Source: Nocardia farcinica (GTDB lineage Bacteria > Actinomycetota > Actinomycetes > Mycobacteriales > Mycobacteriaceae). Taken from it: 64,000 bases of DNA. This document shows, piece after piece, positions 58,152 through 64,000 of this stretch (its first letter is position 1; each line of letters opens with the position of its first letter). The translations under genes and the position numbers were made by a program. Location of the stretch: assembly GCF_001182745.1 (NCBI RefSeq), contig NZ_LN868938.1, positions 496,001-560,000 on the forward strand, read 5' to 3'. The notes below the pieces were generated by a model. The model was not told where the DNA came from and did no database searches. It worked only from the letters and a program-made list of their open reading frames with translations.

Positions 58152-59206
58152 CCACCGGTTACCGGCCCGGTGCCGGCATCCGGTTGATCGTCTCGGCCAC
58201 CGACGCCTACAAACGGTTGTTCGTGCAGAGTCCGGCCGCGCCGTTGCTCTCCCGCCCCCAGCCGGTCCGGCGCACCGGCTACGACCTGCCGGTGGTGGTC
58301 GAGCGGATCGAGACCGTGGCCGAGGACGTCGTGGCCGTGACGCTGCGCCACCCGGCGGGCACGCAGCTGCCCGCCTGGACGCCGGGCGCGCACCTCGACG
58401 TCTTCCTGCCCTCCGGCGCGCAGCGGCAGTACTCGATCAACGGCGATCCGGCCGACCGGCGCCGCTACCGGATCGCGGTGCGCCGCATCGCCGACGGCGG
58501 CGGCGGGTCGCGCGAGATCCACGACACCGTGCGCATCGGCGACCGGTTGCGGATCCGCGGCCCGCGCAACGCCTTCGACTTCGTCGCCGCGCCCCGCTAC
58601 CTGTTCCTCGCGGGCGGGATCGGCATCACCCCGATCCTGCCGATGGTGCGCGCCGCGCGGGCCGCCGGCCGCGACGCCCGCCTGGTCTACACCGGCCGCT
58701 CCCTGGCGAGCATGCCGTTCCGTGCCGAACTCGCCGCCGTGCCCGGCGCCGACATCGATATCCGGCCCGACGACGAATACGGGCAGCCCGATGTCGCCGC
58801 GATCGTGCGGACCGCGCTGCCCGGCACGGCCGTCTACGTGTGCGGTCCGCCCCCGATGCTGGCCGCCGCGGTGCGCGCGGTCGGCGACGATCCGTCCATC
58901 TCGCTGCACACCGAACGCTTCTCCCCGCCACCGGTGGCGGGCGGTGCGGAGTTCGCGATCACCTTGGCGCGCAGTGGAACCCAGGTGCGGGTCGGTGCGG
59001 AGGAGACGGCGCTGGCCGCGATCCGCCGCGTGCTGCCCGGGGTGGCCTACTCCTGCCGGCAGGGCTACTGCGGCACCTGCAAGGTGCGCGTGCTGGCCGG
59101 GCAGGTGGATCACCGCGACCGCGCGTTGTCGGCCGCCGAGCGAGCCGAGTCGATGCTCACCTGCGTCTCGCGCGCCGCCGACGGCGACCTGGTGCTGGAT
59201 CTGTGA
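58148..59206 (+). CDS. Flavin/[2Fe-2S] oxidoreductase (phthalate-dioxygenase-reductase type)
   Basis: A 352-residue electron-transfer protein. It has an FMN/FAD-binding beta-barrel (RQYSINGDP), an NAD domain (FLAGGIGITPILPM, VYVCGPPPML) and a C-terminal plant-type ferredoxin domain with CRQGYCGTCKVRVLAG and a later cysteine at LTCVSRA, giving the four cluster ligands. It passes electrons from NAD(P)H to an oxygenase. The ATG overlaps the stop of the PF10118 gene, so the two probably form a two-component oxygenase. An N-terminal stretch of about 50 residues precedes the barrel. Confidence 0.9.
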   Translation: MTTGYRPGAGIRLIVSATDAYKRLFVQSPAAPLLSRPQPVRRTGYDLPVVVERIETVAEDVVAVTLRHPAGTQLPAWTPGAHLDVFLPSGAQRQYSINGDPADRRRYRIAVRRIADGGGGSREIHDTVRIGDRLRIRGPRNAFDFVAAPRYLFLAGGIGITPILPMVRAARAAGRDARLVYTGRSLASMPFRAELAAVPGADIDIRPDDEYGQPDVAAIVRTALPGTAVYVCGPPPMLAAAVRAVGDDPSISLHTERFSPPPVAGGAEFAITLARSGTQVRVGAEETALAAIRRVLPGVAYSCRQGYCGTCKVRVLAGQVDHRDRALSAAERAESMLTCVSRAADGDLVLDL

Positions 59207-59238
59207 AGGGGCACCCGCCCCGGGAAGGAGTCGCCGCC

Positions 59239-60711
59239 GTGGCGACCGACAACACTGCCGCGCACGTCCCCGTGGTGATCATCGGGGCGGGCATCGCGGG
59301 CATCGCCCTCGGCGTCGAACTGCGCGCCGCGGGCCTCACCGACTTCGTCGTCCTGGAACGCGCCGAGGGCCTCGGCGGCACCTGGCGGGCCAACACCTAT
59401 CCCGGCTGCGCCTGCGACGTGCCCTCGCAGCTGTACTCGTATTCCTTTGCGCCCAACCCGGACTGGTCACGCACCTACGGCACGCAGCCGGAGATCCTCG
59501 GCTACCTCGAGCGTGTCGCCACCGAACACGGCGTCGTGGCGCACATGCGGTTCGGCACCGAGTTGCGCGACGCGCGCTGGGACGAGGACGCCGAGGCCTG
59601 GCGCGTGTCGACCAGCCGCGGCGACTACACCGCGGGCGTGCTGATCTCCGCGGTCGGGCCGTTCAGCGAGGCCAGCATCCCCGACCTGCCGGGCCGGGCG
59701 AGCTTCGCCGGCACCCAGTTCCATTCGCTGCACTGGGATCACGAGCACGACCTGCGCGGTGAGCGGGTCGCGGTGATCGGCACCGGGGCCTCGGCGGTGC
59801 AGTTCATCCCGGAGATCCAGCCACTGGTCGGGCAGCTGACGGTGTTCCAGCGGTCGGCGCCGTGGATCGTGTCGCGGCTGGATCGCAGCACCACCGGCGT
59901 GGAGCGGGCACTGCTGCGACGCCTGCCCGCGCTCGGCAAGGCGATCCGCGGCGCCTACTACACCGGCATCGAGAGCTTCGGCCTGGTCGGTTTCGTGGAC
60001 AAGCGCTTCCGTCACCCGTTCGAGACCCTGGCCAAACTGCAACTGCTGCGGCAGGTCCGCGATCCGCGGCTGCGGCGCATCCTCACCCCCGACTATGTGA
60101 TCGGCTGCAAGCGGGCGATCTTCTCCGACGCCTACTATCCCGCCCTGACCCAGCCGAACGTCGAGGTCGTCACCGCGGGCATCGCCGAGATCCGGCCGCA
60201 CTCCATCGTCACCGTGGACGGTGCCGATTACCCGATCGACACGTTGATCTGGGGCACCGGCTTCGGGGTGCCGCCCGCGATCTTCCAGCGGGTGCACGGC
60301 GTCGACGGACGCTCCATCGCCGACATCTACCGGGAACGGCCCAGCAGCTACCTCGGCGCGGCCATTGCCGGATTCCCGAACTTCTTCTGCACCCTCGGCC
60401 CGTTCGGCGCGGCGGGCAACCAGTCGGCCATCTTCATGATCGAGGCGCAGGCCCGCTACATCGTCGACGCGCTGAAAACCATGCGCGCCCAGCGTGTCAC
60501 GCGGGTGGCGGTGCGCCCGGAGGTGCAGCGAGCCTTCCTCGACGACGTCAACGCCCGCAGTCGCGACACCGCCTGGCTGACCGGCGGGTGCCGCAGCTAC
60601 TACCAGACCGCCGACGGCGCCAACTCCGGTCTGTACCCGAACTGGAGCTTCGAATACGCTCGCCGCACACGGCATTTCGACGCCGACTCGTACGAGATGA
60701 GGACCCGATGA
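59239..60711 (+). CDS. Baeyer-Villiger-type flavin monooxygenase
   Basis: A 490-residue class B flavoprotein monooxygenase. FAD motif GAGIAG, NADPH motif GTGASA and the BVMO fingerprint FxGxxxHxxxW (FAGTQFHSLHW) are all present, as are GGTWRANTYPGCACDVPSQLYS and the later LGPFGAAGNQS. It would insert oxygen next to a ketone or oxidise an aldehyde. The GTG at 59239 was chosen for GAAGGAG eight bases upstream; a GTG at 59203 overlapping the previous stop is the alternative. Its TGA overlaps the next ATG. The pairing with an SDR suggests alcohol-to-ketone-to-ester oxidation. Confidence 0.9.
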   Translation: MATDNTAAHVPVVIIGAGIAGIALGVELRAAGLTDFVVLERAEGLGGTWRANTYPGCACDVPSQLYSYSFAPNPDWSRTYGTQPEILGYLERVATEHGVVAHMRFGTELRDARWDEDAEAWRVSTSRGDYTAGVLISAVGPFSEASIPDLPGRASFAGTQFHSLHWDHEHDLRGERVAVIGTGASAVQFIPEIQPLVGQLTVFQRSAPWIVSRLDRSTTGVERALLRRLPALGKAIRGAYYTGIESFGLVGFVDKRFRHPFETLAKLQLLRQVRDPRLRRILTPDYVIGCKRAIFSDAYYPALTQPNVEVVTAGIAEIRPHSIVTVDGADYPIDTLIWGTGFGVPPAIFQRVHGVDGRSIADIYRERPSSYLGAAIAGFPNFFCTLGPFGAAGNQSAIFMIEAQARYIVDALKTMRAQRVTRVAVRPEVQRAFLDDVNARSRDTAWLTGGCRSYYQTADGANSGLYPNWSFEYARRTRHFDADSYEMRTR

Positions 60712-61655
60712 AACTGCCAGGGCTGCGCGGGCTGCTCGCCGCCGTCCCGTTCGCCGCGGTCTCCGGCCCGCCGATCTTCGACCTTGAGGGACGGGTCGCG
60801 CTGGTCACCGGCGCGGGCACCGGCATCGGCCGGGAACTGGCCCGGCTGCTCGCCGCGCGCGGCGCCCACGTGGCCGTCGTCGACATCGACGCCGCCGCGG
60901 CCGAATCCGCGGCCCGTGATCTGCGCATCCGCGGGTACGCCCTCGCCGCCGATGTGCGCGACCGGGCGGCCATGCGCGCGGCCGTCGCCCGGGTGCGCGA
61001 ACACTTCGGCCGCATCGATGTGGTGGTCGCCAACGCCGGGGTGGTGCCCGAGCCCGCCACGATCCGCACGATGGACCCCGCCGACTTCGACCGTGTCGTC
61101 GCGGTGAATCTCACCGGCGTGTTCAACACCGTGCACCCCGCGCTGGACGACATCGTCGCCACCGGCGGCCACGTGGTGGTGGTCTCCTCGGCCGCGGCGT
61201 TCGCCCCCGGCATGGCCGGCTCGCCGTACATGACCACCAAGGCCGCGGTCGAACAGTTCGGCCGGGCTCTGCGGGTGGAGCTGGCCGGGCTCGGCGCCAG
61301 CGCGGGCGTGGCCTACCTCGGCATCGTGGAGACCGCGATGACCCGGCACACCCTCGACGAGGACGAGCTCGGCCGCGAGGTGGGCGGCCTGTTGCCCTGG
61401 CCGCTGGACCAGCGCATCACCGCCCGCGAGGCCGCCGTCTCCATCGCCGACGGCATCCTGCGCCGCGCCCCCCGCACCATCGCGCCCCGCCAGTGGGAGG
61501 CGTACGCCCTGCTGCGCGGCGTCGTCAACGTGGTCCTCGACGACCGGCTGGCCCGCGACGAGCGCGTCCGGTCCCTCATCCGCCGGGTCGAGGAACGCCT
61601 CGCCGGGCGAGACGGACAGCCCGTGGACGCGCCGGTCACAAGCGCGCCGAGATAG
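60708..61655 (+). CDS. SDR-family oxidoreductase
   Basis: A 315-residue short-chain dehydrogenase with an N-terminal extension of about 25 residues. Seen: TGAGTGIGREL, DIDAAAAE after beta-2 (an Asp favouring NAD+), NAGVVPEP, Ser in VVSSAAAF and YMTTK for the active-site Tyr/Lys. The C-terminal 70 residues are longer than in classical SDRs. It starts within the BVMO stop as ATGA and ends the four-gene operon. I infer that it oxidises an alcohol to the ketone used by the monooxygenase or acts on the resulting product. Confidence 0.88.
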   Translation: MKLPGLRGLLAAVPFAAVSGPPIFDLEGRVALVTGAGTGIGRELARLLAARGAHVAVVDIDAAAAESAARDLRIRGYALAADVRDRAAMRAAVARVREHFGRIDVVVANAGVVPEPATIRTMDPADFDRVVAVNLTGVFNTVHPALDDIVATGGHVVVVSSAAAFAPGMAGSPYMTTKAAVEQFGRALRVELAGLGASAGVAYLGIVETAMTRHTLDEDELGREVGGLLPWPLDQRITAREAAVSIADGILRRAPRTIAPRQWEAYALLRGVVNVVLDDRLARDERVRSLIRRVEERLAGRDGQPVDAPVTSAPR

Positions 61656-61993
61656 CCGCACCGAACCCGAGCACGCCGTCGCGGCAGGCACCCTGGTCGG
61701 CACCGGGCCGGTGTGCCCACGCCCGAGCACAGCATGCTCAGATTCAGGAAGGACGCGTGTGGCATCCGCGGCGCCCAGTACCGCCAGATGCTCACCGACA
61801 CCGTCGAGGCGTCCGCCTGCCACGTGCAGTTCCGGACGACACTGTCGAACGAACCGGGGCCGTCCTCCTGCGTGCCCGCGGCGAGCGGGCCGATCGAAGC
61901 GAGCGCGGCCGGCTCGTCGCAGGAGGGCATCCCGGCGTGGTCGACGTGCCGGTCCTCGACGGGGGCACCGGCCGCCGGCGCGATCACCGGCGC
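61656..61993. other. Intergenic region between convergent genes, no gene seen
   Basis: About 340 bases with no frame showing the GC-biased third positions of neighbouring genes and no strong hairpin. It may be decayed sequence. Confidence 0.5.
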
Positions 61994-64000
61994 CTACTTG
62001 CGCGGCAGCCCCATCACCAGGGTGGCGATCGTGTTGAGCTGGATTTCCAGGGTGCCGCCGCCGATGACCCAGGTGGGGATGTCGAGTTCGTGGTGCACGA
62101 CCTCCGAGCGGGCTTCGCTGAGCGCGGCGGCGGGCCCGATGAGCTCCAGTGCGGCCGCGGCGGCGTCGGTGTGCAGCATGGCGGCGGCCGCCTTGGCGAT
62201 GCTGGTGCCCGGTCCGACGCCTTGGCCGTCGAGGCGGCGGATCGTCTCGCGCAGGTTCATCGCCGAGATGGCGGCGCCGCGGGCGCTGATCCGGCCGAGC
62301 GTCCGCAGCGCCTCGTCCCGGCTGCCCGCGTACTCCTCGCGCTCGATGATCTCCCTGATGCGCTGGTTGTGGCCGGGGTCGCGTACGCCGCCGATGAACA
62401 ACCGCTCCTGGGCGAGGGTTTCGAGGGTCAGCGCCCAGCCCTGGCCGGGTTCGCCGAGCACCATGTCGTCGGGAACGAACGCGCCGTCGAAGAAGACCTC
62501 GTTGAATTCGGCGTCACCGCTGGACTGGGTGATCGGCCGGACGTCGACACCGGGGGCGTGCATGTCGACCAGGAACATGGTCAGCCCGCGATGCCGTTCG
62601 GCCTCCGGGTCGGTGCGAGCGAGCAGCAGGCCCCAGTCGGAGCGGTGCGCCAGCGTGGTCCAGATCTTCTGGCCGTTCAGCTGCCAGCCGCCGTCGACCT
62701 TGGTGGCGCGCAGGCTCAGTGAGGCCACGTCCGACCCGGCCTCCGGCTCGCTGAACAGCTGGCACCAGATCTCCTCGCCGCGCAGCGCCGGACCGGCCAG
62801 GCGTTCCAGCTGCGCGGGCGTGCCGCGCTGCAACACGATCGGCACCACCCACTGACCGATGCCCATCGAGGGCTGGGCGATGCCGTGCCGGTCGTACTCG
62901 TCCTGCAGGATCAGCTGTTCGAGCGGACCGGCTTCGATGCCGTACGGCCTGGGCATGGGCGGGCTGACCAGGCCGTGGTCGGCCAGCAGCGTGCGGCGCG
63001 GACCCGTGTTGACCGAGTCGTGGTCGCCGATCGTGCTCGGGTGCGGGTTGGTCAGTTCGGCCGCGGTGTCGAGGATCCCCGAAACCCATTGCCGGAAGGT
63101 GGTATCGGTCTCCGGCAGTGGAACGGTGAAGGTGCGTGGCCCGCGCAGGGCGACCTCGCCCAGCCGCCGCTCCCACCGTTCGCCCGGCCCGGCCAGACCG
63201 GCCAGCGTGATCGCGCGCCGCCAGTACAGGTGCAGGTCGTGCTCCCAGGTGAAGCCGATCGCGCCGTGCAGGGCGAGGCATTCGACGGCGGCGTGCACGG
63301 CGTTGCCGAGCGTGATCAGTGCCGCGCCCGCGACGGCGTGCGCGCGCTGATCGGGTTCGTCGTCGAGCCCGCGCACGGCGTCCCAGGCCGCCGCGGTGGC
63401 GAGTTCGCTGGTGATCAGCAGCTGGGCGGTGCGGTGCTGGACCGCCTGGAACGCGCCGATCGGTCGGCCGAACTGCTTGCGCGCCTGCACGTACTCGGTT
63501 GCCGTGTCGGAACACCAGCGGATGACACCGGCCGCCTCCACCGCCAGGAAGGCCACCGCGATGTCGGCGGCGCGGTCGCCGTCGATGCCGTCGAGTTCGG
63601 CGGCGGGCGTCACGTCCTGGAAGGCGACCCGGCCGAGATCGCGGCCGAGATCGGCGCCGTCTTCGATCTCCACGCCCACCCCCGGTGCCGACCGCTCGAC
63701 CAGGAACCACCGCGAGCCTGCCGCCACCACGAACAGCTCGGCCCCGGGCGCGCCGAGCACCAGGCCGCTGCGCCCGGACAGCCGCGCCTCCCCGCCGGAC
63801 ACCGTGACGCCGTGCTCGGGCAGGAGCACCGCCCCGGTGCCGCCTTCGGCGAAGTGCCGCAACGCCTTCTCCGCGCCCGCCCCGGTCGCGGCGGTGGCGA
63901 CGATCGCGCTGGCCACCACGCTCGGCAGCAGCGGTCCCGGCAGCAACGCGCGGCCCGCCTCGGCGACCACCACGGCGATGTCGGCGACCGCACCGCCCTG
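61994..64000 (-). CDS. Double-length acyl-CoA dehydrogenase, N-terminus cut by window edge
   Basis: At least 668 codons. Two acyl-CoA dehydrogenase modules are fused. The N-terminal module (DTATEYVQARKQFGRPIGAFQAVQHR, then LHGAIGFTWEHDLHLYWRR) resembles the C-terminal half of the enzyme. The second is complete, with WCQLFSEPEAGSDVASLSLRA, GQKIWTTLAHRSDWGLLLARTD and VIGGGTLEIQLNTIA. Fused proteins of about 700 residues are common in Mycobacteriales (FadE34 and FadE22 types), often in sterol side-chain or branched fatty acid oxidation. The frame is open through position 64000 (QGGAVADIAVVVAEAGRALL), so the true start lies outside. It converges on the SDR operon. Confidence 0.9.
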   Translation of the reverse strand, partial: QGGAVADIAVVVAEAGRALLPGPLLPSVVASAIVATAATGAGAEKALRHFAEGGTGAVLLPEHGVTVSGGEARLSGRSGLVLGAPGAELFVVAAGSRWFLVERSAPGVGVEIEDGADLGRDLGRVAFQDVTPAAELDGIDGDRAADIAVAFLAVEAAGVIRWCSDTATEYVQARKQFGRPIGAFQAVQHRTAQLLITSELATAAAWDAVRGLDDEPDQRAHAVAGAALITLGNAVHAAVECLALHGAIGFTWEHDLHLYWRRAITLAGLAGPGERWERRLGEVALRGPRTFTVPLPETDTTFRQWVSGILDTAAELTNPHPSTIGDHDSVNTGPRRTLLADHGLVSPPMPRPYGIEAGPLEQLILQDEYDRHGIAQPSMGIGQWVVPIVLQRGTPAQLERLAGPALRGEEIWCQLFSEPEAGSDVASLSLRATKVDGGWQLNGQKIWTTLAHRSDWGLLLARTDPEAERHRGLTMFLVDMHAPGVDVRPITQSSGDAEFNEVFFDGAFVPDDMVLGEPGQGWALTLETLAQERLFIGGVRDPGHNQRIREIIEREEYAGSRDEALRTLGRISARGAAISAMNLRETIRRLDGQGVGPGTSIAKAAAAMLHTDAAAAALELIGPAAALSEARSEVVHHELDIPTWVIGGGTLEIQLNTIATLVMGLPRK

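Overview
The window is very GC-rich, uses strongly GC-biased third codon positions, and starts many genes at GTG inside ATGA or GTGA overlaps. Its central 17-45 kb follows, from memory of the Mycobacterium tuberculosis map, the Rv1473-Rv1496 order (ABC-F, small HTH, acnR, acn, membrane protein, ripA, moxR1, DUF58, VWA, fabG1, inhA, cpfC/hemH, nfeD, SPFH, TVP38, mutA, mutB, meaB). The mycolate-type fabG1-inhA pair and the nocardiolactone-like cluster near the right end point to Nocardia or a close relative in Mycobacteriales.

Layout. 0-6.4 kb: a D-glucarate/galactarate catabolic locus with divergent units, gudD and a transporter leftward and kdgD plus 2-oxoglutarate-semialdehyde dehydrogenase rightward, with a LysR gene between them. 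A 17-bp element is shared upstream of both units. 5.5-9.2 kb: an IclR-like regulator divergent from a cytochrome P450 over a perfect palindrome, then an F420-type small protein and a nitronate monooxygenase. 9.4-15.2 kb: an ATP-grasp enzyme coupled to a CocE-type hydrolase, facing a spermidine-synthase-like membrane protein/DUF350/DUF4247 cassette. 15.2-18.1 kb: Ku, translationally coupled to a lycopene cyclase, and an SDR. 18.2-45.5 kb: the conserved core block, interrupted by an inserted MvdD-like ATP-grasp ligase and a broken thioesterase between the small HTH gene and acnR, and by a GMN-less CorA-like protein.

45.5-49.7 kb is a less GC-rich accessory stretch (Nudix plus HTH/DUF5919 pair, several unrecognised genes, an MHYT membrane sensor). 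49.9-56.1 kb is a tightly overlapping operon encoding an OleA-type thiolase, a Cys-less thiolase partner, an OleC-type beta-lactone synthetase, a small membrane protein, an OleD-type reductase and an HxxxD acyltransferase. This is the enzyme set for a long-chain beta-lactone of the nocardiolactone type, with possible extra tailoring. 56.5-61.7 kb: a TetR gene divergent from a coupled four-gene oxidation operon (PF10118 di-iron-like protein, flavin/[2Fe-2S] reductase, Baeyer-Villiger-type monooxygenase, SDR). The right edge cuts a double-length acyl-CoA dehydrogenase.

Regulation visible in the sequence includes an excellent AcnR operator upstream of acn, a WhiB7-like promoter and leader in front of the ABC-F gene, and palindromes at the IclR/P450, HTH/DUF5919 and TetR loci. 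No rRNA, tRNA, CRISPR array, insertion sequence or prophage was recognised. All identifications come from reading the translations; no database search was run.
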